Positions 33,115 through 41,972 are shown, counted from the stretch's first letter. The stretch: 64,000 bases of DNA from CAVVYA01 sp964577835 (GCA_964577835.1 CAZOBN010000001.1:1-64000); one strand, 5' to 3'. The notes: generated from the sequence alone by a model not told the origin. Numbers and translations are program-made.

Positions 33115-33852
33115 TCAAATTCGATTGGCGCCCCGCTGGAACTCTTCCAGTATCTCGACAATCGCAGGCATGTTGTCCCGATTGTAGTAGATGACTTTCA
33201 TTAGATAGCCAGCAGGATCAAGCGCTTTGAACGCCTGCCTTTCCGGTCCATCGATGTTCCTGAGGCGGCGGTTTGATTCATATGCAAGAACATCAGCGGC
33301 TTGTAGGGGGACGTAATCTTCCTTTGTGCCAAAGGTTATGGAAAGCAGATTGTTGCCGTCGTCGTGATGTTCTTTGACCCACCTAAACCGATCACTCGCC
33401 TCCACGTAGTAATCGTTTTTCTCATGAAAGATTGCTACGCGCGCGGAAGACAGGTTGTTGTTTAGGTAGGCAACAATCTCGTGCAGCACCCACTGAAAAC
33501 ACATGGTGTAGGGCGTTCCAAATATGGATCGGAGCTCGTCACGCTCTTTCAAGGCCTCATCGAAATCTCGCATGACAATGCCGGCGGCGAATCCAACCCC
33601 AATGAATTCGGGAATAATTGGAAGCAGCCCCGCCACAAACTTGTTTTTGTCATCGACGGTCCAACCGCTAAACTCGCCTTGGAGCGCCGAACAATCAGTG
33701 GCGTGAAAAATTTTGACGCCGCGTGAGTCCAGTGTCGCAGACCACTTGTCGGTGAAGTTCGCCCATCTTCCGGGCGTGCCCAGGTAGGCGGCTACGGTAA
33801 GAACTGGGGAATCATCGTGGACGCCAGATTCATCGATATAGGCCTCTATCAC
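33115..33852 (-). CDS. DUF3800 domain protein
   Basis: About 245 residues, beginning IEAYIDESGVH, the hallmark of DUF3800, a family with an RNase H-like predicted fold. Other supporting blocks are IFHATDCSALQGEF and LQAADVLAYESNRRL, carrying acidic residues expected of a metal-dependent nuclease-like site. Function is not established; relatives turn up in phage, plasmid and defence contexts. The start is uncertain: GTG at 33852 has GAAGG ten bases upstream, and a TTG at 33879 is also in frame. GC content is well below that of both neighbours (rmuC and bioA), so this is probably an acquired single gene. Confidence 0.8.
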   Translation of the reverse strand: MIEAYIDESGVHDDSPVLTVAAYLGTPGRWANFTDKWSATLDSRGVKIFHATDCSALQGEFSGWTVDDKNKFVAGLLPIIPEFIGVGFAAGIVMRDFDEALKERDELRSIFGTPYTMCFQWVLHEIVAYLNNNLSSARVAIFHEKNDYYVEASDRFRWVKEHHDDGNNLLSITFGTKEDYVPLQAADVLAYESNRRLRNIDGPERQAFKALDPAGYLMKVIYYNRDNMPAIVEILEEFQRGANRI

Positions 33853-34039
33853 GGCGATCCAACCTTCGCCACGCGCCAAAGACGCGTCGCTAAGTTCATA
33901 GACAAGGCGCGCCTGAGGGTGCCCATCGCGCGGATCATATCAGCGGTTATTTGGGCATGCATAGTAATAACGCTCTCTCTTGTGGAGGAGGGTTAGGTGA
34001 GCACTGCGCGAAAAATCTCCAGGCCCGTGCGGGACTAGA

Positions 34040-35368
34040 TCAAGCGAACTTGCGCGACCACTCCGTGACGATGCGCACCATGCCGTCGGTCACGCGCGCG
34101 AGGTCGTCCGGCGTCATGGTAAAGGCCGGCGTGCAGTAGACGATGTCGGCGAAGGGGCGCAGCCACAGCCCCTCCTCGACGTAGCGACCGCGCAGCCAGT
34201 CGAGCCCCTTCATCTCCCACAGTTGCACCACGCCGATGGCGCCCTTCGCGCGCACGTTGGCGACGCCCGGCAGCTTGCGGCAAGGCTCCAGCGACTCGCG
34301 CAATTGCGCTTCGATCGCCGCGACCTGCCGCAGCCGCGGCTCGCGCTCGAACAGATCGAGCGAGGCATTGGCGGCGGCGCAGGCCAGCGGGTTGGCCATG
34401 TAGGTCGGCCCGTGCATCAGGGCGCGGCCGCGATCCTCGCCGAGGAAGGCTTCGAACACGCGGGTGGTGGCCACCGTGGCGCCGAGGCCGATGGCGCCCC
34501 CGGTCAGCGCCTTCGACAGGCAGACGATGTCGGGCACCACGCTTGCCTGTTCGCAGGCGAACATCGTGCCGGTGCGGCCGAAGCCGGTGGCGATCTCGTC
34601 GAGGATCAGCAGCACGCCGTGGCGCGCGCAGGACCCTGCGATGGCGGCGAGCACCTCGGGCGGATGGAACTTCATGCCGCCGGCGCCCTGCACCAGCGGC
34701 TCGACGATTACGGCGGCGATCTCGCCGCGGCGCTGGGACAGCAGCCGGTCGAATTCGGCGACCTCCTCCCCCATGCGCGGCAGGTCGCGAATGAAGTGCT
34801 GCCGCATATGGCCGCGGAACAGCACATGCATGGCGTCCTCGTCCTCGGTGTCGCTCACCGCCATGCAACCCATGGTGTCGCCGTGGTAGCCGTGGCGGAA
34901 CGCGACGAAGCTCTTGCGCGCCGGCTCGCCCTGGTTGATCCAGAACTGCAGCGCCATCTTGAGCGCCACCTCGACCGCGACCGAACCGGAATCGGAAAAG
35001 AACACGCGATCGAGATCGCCGGGCAACAGCGCGGCGAGCCGAGTGGCCAGCCGCGCCGCCGGCTCGTGCGCCAGCCCGGCAAACATCACATGGGGCATCA
35101 GCGCGAGTTGGTCGCCGATCGCCTTGACCATATGCGGATGATTGTAGCCGTGGCAGGCGGTCCACCACGACGCCAGGCCGTCGATCAGCTCTCGCCCATC
35201 GGCGAGCTTGATGCGCGTGCCCGCGGTGGCGACCACCGGCAACGGCGGCGCCGCGGTGCGCATCTGCGTGTAGGGCATCCACAGATGTTTGAGCCCGTCG
35301 CGCAGCCAGGCGGGCGAATCGGCAGGCAAGCTGGTTGTCGGCGCGGGCTTGTCCGCTTCGCCGGTCAC
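34040..35368 (-). CDS. bioA: Adenosylmethionine-8-amino-7-oxononanoate aminotransferase
   Basis: 442-residue PLP enzyme that converts KAPA to DAPA in biotin synthesis with SAM as amino donor. The family start KHLWMPYTQM, SWWTACHGYNHPHM, FSDSGSVAVEVALKMA, HGYHGDTMG, LLILDEIATGFGRTG and the PLP lysine in CLSKALTGG are present; HGPTYMANPLACAAAN near the end is diagnostic. The GTG at 35368 overlaps the stop of the extended bioB frame as GTGA; the alternative TTG at 35389 has no ribosome binding site either. It is second in a bioB-bioA operon. Confidence 0.96.
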   Translation of the reverse strand: MTGEADKPAPTTSLPADSPAWLRDGLKHLWMPYTQMRTAAPPLPVVATAGTRIKLADGRELIDGLASWWTACHGYNHPHMVKAIGDQLALMPHVMFAGLAHEPAARLATRLAALLPGDLDRVFFSDSGSVAVEVALKMALQFWINQGEPARKSFVAFRHGYHGDTMGCMAVSDTEDEDAMHVLFRGHMRQHFIRDLPRMGEEVAEFDRLLSQRRGEIAAVIVEPLVQGAGGMKFHPPEVLAAIAGSCARHGVLLILDEIATGFGRTGTMFACEQASVVPDIVCLSKALTGGAIGLGATVATTRVFEAFLGEDRGRALMHGPTYMANPLACAAANASLDLFEREPRLRQVAAIEAQLRESLEPCRKLPGVANVRAKGAIGVVQLWEMKGLDWLRGRYVEEGLWLRPFADIVYCTPAFTMTPDDLARVTDGMVRIVTEWSRKFA

Positions 35369-36702
35369 GAGCGAGAAGAAGGCGGGCAACGGCCCGCGTC
35401 GGCTTGATCGGACGGCGGCGCTATCGCATGGGAGCCCTTAAAGCCCTCCCCCTCGACGGGGGAGGGTTGAGTAGGGGTGGATCGGCTGAGTGATGTCGAA
35501 GCACCCCCCACCCGCTCGCTTCGCTCGCACCCTCCCCCGCGGGTGGGGAGGGTTTCTATTGCTGCGTGCAATATTCCACCTTCGGGCGGCGGGCGAAGGC
35601 CCGCTTCCTTTCGGCCCTCCCCCTCGATGGGGGAGGGTTGGGTGGGGGTGGAGACGAAGCCCCCCACCCGCTCGCTTTGCTCGCACCCTCCCCCACGGGT
35701 GGGGAGGGTTTCAGGGGGCTTTGGCCTTAGCCCCAGCCGTTGGAACAAACTGTTGTCGGCGTCGTCCTCGGGATTCGGCGTGGTCAGCAGCTTGTCGCCA
35801 TAGAAGATCGAATTGGCGCCGGCGAACAGGCAGAGCGCCTGGATGCCCTCGTCCATCTCGAGCCGCCCGGCGGCGAGCCGCACCATGGCGGCCGGCATCA
35901 TGATCCGCGCCACGGCGATGGTACGCACCATGTCGAACGGATCGAGCGGCGCAAGCTTGTCGAACGGCGTGCCCTCGATCCGCACCAGCATGTTGATCGG
36001 CACGCTGTCGGGATGCTCTGGCAGATTGGCGAGCGTCACCAGCATGGCAGCGCGGTCGCGCTCGCCCTCGCCCATGCCGAGAATGCCGCCGCAGCATACC
36101 TTGAGCCCGGCCTCGCGCACGTTGGCCAGGGTCTCCAGCCGGTCGCCATAGGTCCGCGTCGTGATGACCCGGTCGTAATATTCCTCGGAGGTGTCGAGGT
36201 TGTGGTTGTAGTAGTCGAGTCCGGCATCCTTCAGCCGCTTCGCCTGTGGCGCTTCCAGCATGCCGAGCGTGACGCAGGTTTCCAGGCCCATGGCCTTGAC
36301 GCCCTCGATCATCGGCACGATGCGGTCGAGGTCGCGTTCCTTCGGGCTGCGCCAAGCCGCGCCCATGCAGAAGCGCCCGGCGCCGGCGTCCTTCGCCTGC
36401 TTCGCGGCGGCCAGCACCTCGTGGAGCTCCATGAGCTTTTCGGCCTTGAGCCCGGTGTCGTAGCGCGAGCTCTGCGCGCAATAGCGGCAGTCTTCCGGGC
36501 AGCCGCCGGTCTTGACGTTGAGCAGCGTCGAAAGCTGCACCTCGTTGGGGTCGAAATAGCGGCGCAGCAAGCCATGCGCCTGAAACAGCAGATCGTTGAG
36601 CGGCAAGGCGAACAGCGCTTCGGCCTCGGCCTTGGTCCAATCGTGGCGGATATCCGGCTTGGCGACGGAAACGGGCTCGGAACGGCGCAGCTCGGTAGCC
36701 AT
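35365..36702 (-). CDS. bioB: Biotin synthase with repeat-derived C-terminal extension
   Basis: Radical SAM enzyme that inserts sulfur into dethiobiotin. The 4Fe-4S cluster motif GGCPEDCRYCAQSSRY, the 2Fe-2S ligands (FCMGAAW, ETCVTLGML, VCCGGILGMGE) and GANSIFYGDKLLTTPNP are intact. The normal protein ends around LFQRLGLRPKP (residue 329). Here the frame stays open for about 115 more codons through two copies of an intergenic palindromic repeat, giving low-complexity segments such as ETLPTRGGGCE and TQPSPIEGEG, each twice. The stop overlaps the bioA GTG by four bases. I see no stop between core and bioA, so the extension is probably real in the genome as given, although its effect on the enzyme is unknown. 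Confidence 0.93.
   Translation of the reverse strand: MATELRRSEPVSVAKPDIRHDWTKAEAEALFALPLNDLLFQAHGLLRRYFDPNEVQLSTLLNVKTGGCPEDCRYCAQSSRYDTGLKAEKLMELHEVLAAAKQAKDAGAGRFCMGAAWRSPKERDLDRIVPMIEGVKAMGLETCVTLGMLEAPQAKRLKDAGLDYYNHNLDTSEEYYDRVITTRTYGDRLETLANVREAGLKVCCGGILGMGEGERDRAAMLVTLANLPEHPDSVPINMLVRIEGTPFDKLAPLDPFDMVRTIAVARIMMPAAMVRLAAGRLEMDEGIQALCLFAGANSIFYGDKLLTTPNPEDDADNSLFQRLGLRPKPPETLPTRGGGCEQSERVGGFVSTPTQPSPIEGEGRKEAGLRPPPEGGILHAAIETLPTRGGGCERSERVGGASTSLSRSTPTQPSPVEGEGFKGSHAIAPPSDQADAGRCPPSSRS
35444..35553. repeat. Composite palindromic repeat, copy A (inside bioB 3' end)
   Basis: Two hairpins, CCCTCCCCCTCGACGGGGGAGGG (split 35444-35455 and 35456-35466) and ACCCTCCCC/GGGGAGGGT (35529-35553), flank ACCCGCTCGCTTCGCTCGC. 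The same composite recurs 171 bases away at 35615, exactly 57 codons. Confidence 0.8.
35615..35709. repeat. Composite palindromic repeat, copy B (inside bioB 3' end)
   Basis: Same organisation as copy A, with CTCGATGG in the first hairpin loop and CCACGGG in the second. The two copies are nearly identical across the CCCACCCGCTCGCTT core and keep the bioB reading frame. Confidence 0.8.
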
Positions 36703-36897
36703 GGAAGATCCTGATACTGGGAGAACCGGGGGGCGTGGGCCCTGGGCGGACCTTAGTCGATACGGCCCGGCTTAGCAAAGAGGGCGTGGCCGAGAGGGTC
36801 TTGCAAAGCCGCGCTCCGCACGGTCCGTTAGGCCCGGGCGGCCGGATCCTATACACTGGCTCGATCGTTTCCGTCGGCCCAAGTCACACCATTGCTC
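36703..36897. promoter_or_regulatory. Divergent bioB / bioF control region
   Basis: 195 bases between the starts of bioB (leftward) and bioF (rightward), which must hold both promoters. A TATACACT box at about 36850 could be the bioF -10, without a good -35. I looked for a TTATCTATAA-type BioR site and did not find one. Confidence 0.4.
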
Positions 36898-38097
36898 ATG
36901 GACAGTCTCTCCCGATTCGCCCGCGCCAAGATGGCCGAGATCGCCGCACGAAACCTCGTGCGCGTGCTCAAGCCCACCGCGCGCGGGCCGGCAGCCGGCG
37001 ACGGGCTCGCCATCGAACGCAACGGCCGCACGCTCACCTCCTTTTCCTGCAACGACTATCTCGGATTGTCGCACCATCCCCAGGTGATCGCGGCGGCGGT
37101 AGAGGCGACCGAGCGCTATGGCGCCGGCGCCGGCGCGTCGCGCTACGTGACCGGCGACAATCCGCTTTATGACGCGGTCGAGGCGCGACTCGCGCGCCTG
37201 AAAGGCGGCGAGACCGCGATCGTCTTCGGCTCCGGCTACCTCGCCAATCTCGGCATCATCCCGGCACTCATCGGCGAGGACGACCTGATCGTCGGCGACG
37301 AGCTGAGCCATGCCTGCATGCACGCCGGCGCGCGCCTGTCGCGCGCCACCATCCGCCTGTTCCGCCACAACGACGTGGCGCATTGCGCGGAGATTCTGGC
37401 CGCCGAACGGACGAAGCATCCCCATTGCCTGGTGATGACCGAGGGCGTGTTCAGCATGGACGGCGACCGCGCGCCCGTGCGGCGCCTCGCCACGCTCGCG
37501 CGCGAGCACGACGCCTGGCTGCTGACCGACGACGCCCATGCGCTCGGCGTCATCGGTGCCAAGGCGGGTTGCGGCCGTGGCAGCGCGCACGCCGACGGCG
37601 CGGTCGGCGCCGTGCCGCTGCAGATGGGCACCCTGTCCAAGGCCGTCGGCGCCTATGGCGGCTACCTCTGCACCGACAGGGATACGGCGGAATTCATCCG
37701 CCACCGCGCGCGCAGCCTGATCTATTCCACCGGCCTGCCGCCCGGCACGCTCGCGGCCATCGATGCCGCGCTCGACCTGATCGAGCATGATTCCGCGCTG
37801 GTCGCGCGCCCGCTTGCGCTGGCCCGCCGTTTCACCAACGCGCTCGGCCTGCCCACGGCCCAAAGCGCCATCGTGCCTGTCGTCCTCGGCGATCCCGCGC
37901 GCGCGCTGGCCGCCGCCCAGGCGCTGGAGGAGGCCGGATTCCTGGTCGTCGCCATGCGCCCGCCGACGGTGCCGGAAGGCACCTCGCGCCTGCGCGTGAC
38001 GTTTTCCGCCGCCCATACGGACGATGACGTCGCCCGGCTGATCGCCGCCATGAAGACGCTGAACCTCGCGCCGCGCGCCTTGGCCGCCGTGAAATGA
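36898..38097 (+). CDS. bioF: 8-amino-7-oxononanoate synthase
   Basis: 399-residue PLP enzyme that condenses pimeloyl-ACP/CoA with alanine. Visible are SFSCNDYLGLSHHP, GAGASRYVTGDN, IVFGSGYLANLG, ELSHACMHAG, LTDDAHALGVIG and the PLP lysine in GTLSKAVGAYGGY. The ATG at 36898 is preceded by a TTG two codons upstream in the same frame; ATG preferred. bioD starts 10 bases after the stop, so bioF-bioD are an operon divergent from bioB-bioA. bioC and bioH are not in the window. Confidence 0.97.
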   Translation: MDSLSRFARAKMAEIAARNLVRVLKPTARGPAAGDGLAIERNGRTLTSFSCNDYLGLSHHPQVIAAAVEATERYGAGAGASRYVTGDNPLYDAVEARLARLKGGETAIVFGSGYLANLGIIPALIGEDDLIVGDELSHACMHAGARLSRATIRLFRHNDVAHCAEILAAERTKHPHCLVMTEGVFSMDGDRAPVRRLATLAREHDAWLLTDDAHALGVIGAKAGCGRGSAHADGAVGAVPLQMGTLSKAVGAYGGYLCTDRDTAEFIRHRARSLIYSTGLPPGTLAAIDAALDLIEHDSALVARPLALARRFTNALGLPTAQSAIVPVVLGDPARALAAAQALEEAGFLVVAMRPPTVPEGTSRLRVTFSAAHTDDDVARLIAAMKTLNLAPRALAAVK

Positions 38098-38107
38098 GCG
38101 AGCCATC

Positions 38108-38818
38108 ATGAGCGGCCTGTTCATCACCGGCGCCGGCACCGAGATCGGCAAGACCTTCGTCACCTGTGCGCTCGCCCACCAACTGCAGCAGCAGGGCCGC
38201 ACCGTCCAGCTGCTCAAGCCGGTCATCACCGGCTACAACCCGGACCGGCCGCGGGACAGCGACAGCGGCAAGCTGCTCGAAACCCTGCGCGTGCCGCCGA
38301 CCGACGACAATGTCGCGGAGATCTCGCCTTGGCGCTACGAGACGCCGGTCGCGCCAAGCATGGCGGCGCGCATCGAGCAACGCGCAATCGATCTCGGCGA
38401 GGTCGTCCAATTCTGCCGCGAGGCGCTGGAAGACCAGAGCACCTTCACTCTGATCGAAGGGGTCGGCGGCGTCATGGCGCCGATCACCGAGACCTCGACC
38501 GCGGTCGACTGGATGATGGAGCTCGATTGCCCGGCCCTGCTGGTCAGCGGCAGCTATCTCGGCGCCATCAGCCACACCTTGACCGCCGCCACCGTGCTCG
38601 CCGAGCGCAAGGTCAACCTGATCGGCGTCGTGGTCAGCGAATCGGACCACAGCCCGGTGCCGCTGAAGGAAACCACCCACGCCATCGGCCAGCTATTGCC
38701 GGGCCAGCACGTCACCGGCGTGCCGCGCGTGCCGTCCTACCGCGACGCGCCCGACCTGCTGCACTTCATCGAATTCTCGCTCAAGTCGCGGCACCGCAAG
38801 GTGGCGAGCACGCCGTAA
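38108..38818 (+). CDS. bioD: ATP-dependent dethiobiotin synthetase
   Basis: 236-residue P-loop enzyme that closes the ureido ring of dethiobiotin from DAPA, CO2 and ATP. The phosphate loop GAGTEIGKTFVT (residues 8-19), LLKPVITGY, IEGVGGVMAP and LVSGSYLGAISHTL are characteristic. Normal length. It is followed by a G/C-rich repeat cluster before the convergent recR. Confidence 0.96.
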   Translation: MSGLFITGAGTEIGKTFVTCALAHQLQQQGRTVQLLKPVITGYNPDRPRDSDSGKLLETLRVPPTDDNVAEISPWRYETPVAPSMAARIEQRAIDLGEVVQFCREALEDQSTFTLIEGVGGVMAPITETSTAVDWMMELDCPALLVSGSYLGAISHTLTAATVLAERKVNLIGVVVSESDHSPVPLKETTHAIGQLLPGQHVTGVPRVPSYRDAPDLLHFIEFSLKSRHRKVASTP

Positions 38819-38844
38819 CGGCAAGCTCTGTCCGCAACCACATC

Positions 38845-38991
38845 ACCCCCACCCCAACCCTCCCCCCTCGAGGGGGAGGGTGATTTAGCGCATGTCGTTC
38901 CCTCCCATTGTTGGGGAGAGGAGTCACATCTATCGCCATCATTTTATTCCTCCCCCCTTGTGGGGGAGGTTAGGTGGGGGGGGTGCTTTCA
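38845..38991. repeat. Palindromic repeat cluster between bioD and recR
   Basis: CCCTCCCCCCTCGAGGGGGAGGG (two halves across 38858-38880) is preceded by ACCCCCACCCCAA, the same arrangement as the repeats in the bioB 3' end but on the other strand. A related hairpin CCTCCCCCCTTGTGGGGGAGG-like sequence lies at 38949-38969, followed by AGGTGGGGGGGGT. It may also serve as a bidirectional terminator for the convergent bioD and recR transcripts. Confidence 0.7.
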
Positions 38992-39003
38992 AAAACGGTG
39001 CCG

Positions 39004-39597
39004 CTACAGCGGCCGTCGCGCTTTCAGCGCGGCGCCGAGCGTGCCGTCGTCGAGATAGTCGAGCTCGCCGCCGACCGGGACGCCGTGGGCGAGCCGGCTG
39101 ACGATGGCGCCGCCTTGGCGCAGGCGGTCGGTCAGGTAGTGGGAGGTCGTCTGGCCGTCGACGGTGGCGCCCATGGCGAGGATGACTTCCGTGACCTCCG
39201 GCGGATGGGCGCGCGCGATCAGCTTGACGATGTTGAGATCGTCGGGCCCGACACCGTCGAGCGCCGACAGCACGCCGCCCAGCACATGGTAACGGCCGCG
39301 GAACACGGCGGCGCGCTCCAGGGCCCACAGGTCCGCCACATCCTCGACGACGCAGATCGTCGCCCGGTCGCGCCGCGGATCGGCGCAGATGGCGCACGGG
39401 TCGGTGGTGTCGAGATTGCCGCAGATGCCGCAGGCGCGCACCCGCTCGGCGGCCTCCGTGAGGGCCGTCATGAGCGGCTGCATCAGGGATTCGCGCTTCT
39501 TGAACAGATGCAGCGCCGCACGACGCGCCGAACGCGGACCCAGCCCCGGCAATTTTGCCAGCAACTGAATCAGGCGCTCGATCTCGGGTCCGCTCAT
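39004..39597 (-). CDS. recR: Recombination mediator protein RecR
   Basis: 197-residue protein of the RecFOR gap-repair pathway. The helix-hairpin-helix KLPGLGPRSARRAALHL, the four-Cys zinc finger CGICGN...CAICAD (about residues 53-70), and the Toprim domain (TICVVEDVADLWALE ... GGVLSALDGVGP) are intact. It lies at the end of dnaX-ybaB-recR on the minus strand, a widely conserved order. Confidence 0.97.
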   Translation of the reverse strand: MSGPEIERLIQLLAKLPGLGPRSARRAALHLFKKRESLMQPLMTALTEAAERVRACGICGNLDTTDPCAICADPRRDRATICVVEDVADLWALERAAVFRGRYHVLGGVLSALDGVGPDDLNIVKLIARAHPPEVTEVILAMGATVDGQTTSHYLTDRLRQGGAIVSRLAHGVPVGGELDYLDDGTLGAALKARRPL

Positions 39598-39637
39598 GAC
39601 GGAAGTCTAACGCAGGCGAAGCCGGCCATCACCGAAA

Positions 39638-39961
39638 TCAGAACGGCATCTTCATGCCCGGCGGCAATTGCAGCCCGCCGGTGATCTTGGCCATTTCTTC
39701 CGCCATATGGGCGTCGACCTTGCCTTTGGCGTCGTTGAACGCGGTGACGACGAGGTCTTCGAGCACCTCGGTATCCTTCGGATCGACGAGGCTCGGGTCG
39801 ATCTTCACGGCGCGCATCTCGTTCTTGCCGTTGAGCGTGACTTTGACCATGCCGCCGCCGGAGGCGCCGGTCATCTCGACGGCCGCGAGCTTTTCCTGCA
39901 TCTCGGCCATCTTGGACTGCATCGCCTGGGCCTGCTTGAGCATTTGGCCGAGGTTCTTCAT
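39638..39961 (-). CDS. YbaB/EbfC nucleoid-associated protein
   Basis: 107-residue DNA-binding protein of the YbaB/EbfC family. The typical start MKNLGQMLKQAQAMQSKMAEMQ (split here as MKNLGQMLKQAQAM then QSKMAEM), SGGGMVKVTLNGKNEM, and DPSLVDPKDTEVLEDLV are all present. Its ATG overlaps the dnaX stop (ATGA), and recR follows 40 bases later. Confidence 0.95.
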   Translation of the reverse strand: MKNLGQMLKQAQAMQSKMAEMQEKLAAVEMTGASGGGMVKVTLNGKNEMRAVKIDPSLVDPKDTEVLEDLVVTAFNDAKGKVDAHMAEEMAKITGGLQLPPGMKMPF

Positions 39962-41889
39962 TCTGGATAGTCTCCTTCGAAACTCGGTGGCGGCGCACCG
40001 TCGTCAATGGGCCCGTCTTCGCTGTCGGGCAAGGATTCCGCGTCCGGCGTCTCGCCGTCGCTGGGCACGAAATCGACCGTCGGGCGCGTGGTGCGCACCT
40101 CGGTGATCCTGGCGCCCGGGAAGGCCAGCAGGGCGGCGCGCACGAACGGATGCTGCGCCGCCGAATCGCGATCCATCCGCTTCTGGGTGGCGTCCTGCTC
40201 GGCGAGTGTCGGCTGACCAGGAAGGTCGGACGGGCTGACGAGCCAGCGCTGGCCGGTCCAATCGCTCAGGCATTCGCTGACCCGGTTGGGAAGATTTTTG
40301 GGCGCCTCGGGACGCGGGCGGAATTCGATGCGGCCGGCTTCGAAGCTCACCGGATGCACATCATGCATCAGATGGGCGTGCAGCAGCCCTTCGCGCTTGC
40401 GGGCGAACAGCGTCACGGCCTCGCGGAAGCTGGTCGGCATGGGCTCGAAGCCGGGCTGGGCCGGTGCCGCCACGGGAGCGGCCCGCGCGGCCAGCGCATG
40501 GGCGCCCTCGGCCAACCCGGCACCGCTCATGGCAGCACCCGCCATCATGGTGGGAGACGCGGGGGCGCCGGTTCCGGTGGGCGCGGTCGAGACCGTCTGC
40601 GAGCCCACGGCTGGGGCGCGCCCGCCGTTGGCGGTAGCGCCGCTGCCTTGGCCGCCGCTCGGCGCGGAACGGGGCGCTGCATCGCCGCCTTGCGACAGGC
40701 GCTTCACCAGGTCGGCGGGCGGCGGCAGATCGGACGCATAAGCGAGACGCACCAGGACCATTTCCGCGGCCTGCATCGGATCGGGGGCGAACTGCGCCTC
40801 CTGCAGCCCCTTCAGCAGCAACTGCCAGGCCCGCGCCAGGACCGGCATGGACAGCGCGCCGGCGAGCTGGGCGCCACGCACCCGTTCGGCCTCCGGCACG
40901 GTGACGTCCCTGGCCACGTCGGGCGCGACCTTGATGCGGGTGATCCAATGGGTGAGATCGAGCAGGTCCGCGATGACGGTCGCCGCGTCGGCGCCCGCCA
41001 CATGCTGCTCGGCCATGACCGCCAAGGCCTGGGCGACCTGGCCCTTCATCACCGCCTCGAACAGGTCGAACACGCGGGTGCGGTCGGCCAGGCCGAGCAT
41101 CTCGCGCACCTGGTCTTCGGAGATCGTCGCAGCGCCCCCGGCCGCCTGGGCGCCGGCGCCATGGGCGATGGCCTGGTCGAGAATGGACAGAGCGTCGCGC
41201 ACCGAACCGTCGGCAGCCCGGGCGATCAGCACCAGCGCCGCAGGATCGATCGAAACCTGTTCCTTGCGGGCGATCGTGCCGAGATGGGCCGCCAATTCCT
41301 CCTCGCCCACTCGGCGCAGATCGAAACGCTGGCAGCGCGACAGCACGGTGATCGGGATTTTACGGGATTCGGTGGTGGCAAAGATGAACTTCACATGCTC
41401 GGGCGGCTCTTCCAGCGTCTTCAGCAGGGCGTTGAAGGCGTTGTTCGACAGCATGTGCACTTCGTCGATGATGTAGACCTTGTAGCGAGCCGAAACGGGG
41501 CGGTAACGCACCCCCTCGATCAGCTCGCGCACGTCGTCGACGCCGGTGCGCGACGCCGCATCCATCTCCAGCACGTCGACATGGCGGTCTTCGCTGATCG
41601 TGGTGCAATTGGCGCAGACGCCGCAGGGTTCCGGCGTGGGGCCGCCCTGGCCATCGGGGCCGATACAGTTGAGCGCGCGGGCGATGATGCGGGCCGTCGT
41701 GGTCTTGCCGACCCCACGAACGCCGGTCAGCAGCCAGGCATGGGCGAGCCGGCCCGAGCGGATGGCGTTGGTCAGGGTGCGCACCAGCGCCTCCTGGCCG
41801 ATCAGGCCCTCGAACGAGGTCGGCCGGTATTTGCGGGCAAGGACCCGGTACGCGGAATCGGCGGGGCCGGCTGCGGTCTGTTCGTTCAT
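39958..41889 (-). CDS. dnaX: DNA polymerase III subunit gamma/tau
   Basis: 643-residue clamp-loader ATPase. Walker A GVRGVGKTT (56-64), zinc ligands in CGVCANC, Walker B IIDEVHML, the sensor region FATTESRKIPITVLSRCQRFD and domain III are clear. A long Gly/Ala/Pro/Ser-rich linker (about 395-480) leads to the C-terminal tau part with PTSFREAVTLFARKRE, expected to contact DnaE and DnaB. The ATG at 41889 (MNEQTAAG) is preferred over the open frame upstream, which enters the SRP RNA promoter-distal spacer. ffs lies just upstream on the same strand. I did not find a clear slippery site for a separate gamma product. Confidence 0.96.
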   Translation of the reverse strand: MNEQTAAGPADSAYRVLARKYRPTSFEGLIGQEALVRTLTNAIRSGRLAHAWLLTGVRGVGKTTTARIIARALNCIGPDGQGGPTPEPCGVCANCTTISEDRHVDVLEMDAASRTGVDDVRELIEGVRYRPVSARYKVYIIDEVHMLSNNAFNALLKTLEEPPEHVKFIFATTESRKIPITVLSRCQRFDLRRVGEEELAAHLGTIARKEQVSIDPAALVLIARAADGSVRDALSILDQAIAHGAGAQAAGGAATISEDQVREMLGLADRTRVFDLFEAVMKGQVAQALAVMAEQHVAGADAATVIADLLDLTHWITRIKVAPDVARDVTVPEAERVRGAQLAGALSMPVLARAWQLLLKGLQEAQFAPDPMQAAEMVLVRLAYASDLPPPADLVKRLSQGGDAAPRSAPSGGQGSGATANGGRAPAVGSQTVSTAPTGTGAPASPTMMAGAAMSGAGLAEGAHALAARAAPVAAPAQPGFEPMPTSFREAVTLFARKREGLLHAHLMHDVHPVSFEAGRIEFRPRPEAPKNLPNRVSECLSDWTGQRWLVSPSDLPGQPTLAEQDATQKRMDRDSAAQHPFVRAALLAFPGARITEVRTTRPTVDFVPSDGETPDAESLPDSEDGPIDDGAPPPSFEGDYPE

Positions 41890-41972
41890 GAGCCCCGTGC
41901 TTCGTCTGCCTGACTTATATGGGCGGTTCGCGGCGGGTGACGGCATGGGCGAGGATCACGCCCGACGCGGGT

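Noticed and set aside
33997..34038. 13-codon frame with a very strong ribosome binding site (GGAGGAGGG, then GTG)
   Set aside because: Too short to support as a gene without conservation data; it could be a remnant left by the DUF3800 insertion or chance.
35438..35686. 82-residue frame in the bioB 3' repeats (HPTLPHRGGG-type peptide)
   Set aside because: It is an alternative frame of the palindromic repeats overlapping the bioB tail; such repeat peptides are a common annotation artefact.
36703..36897. BioR or BirA operator between bioB and bioF
   Set aside because: No TTATCTATAA-type or TTGTAAACC-type palindrome was found, so no operator is claimed.
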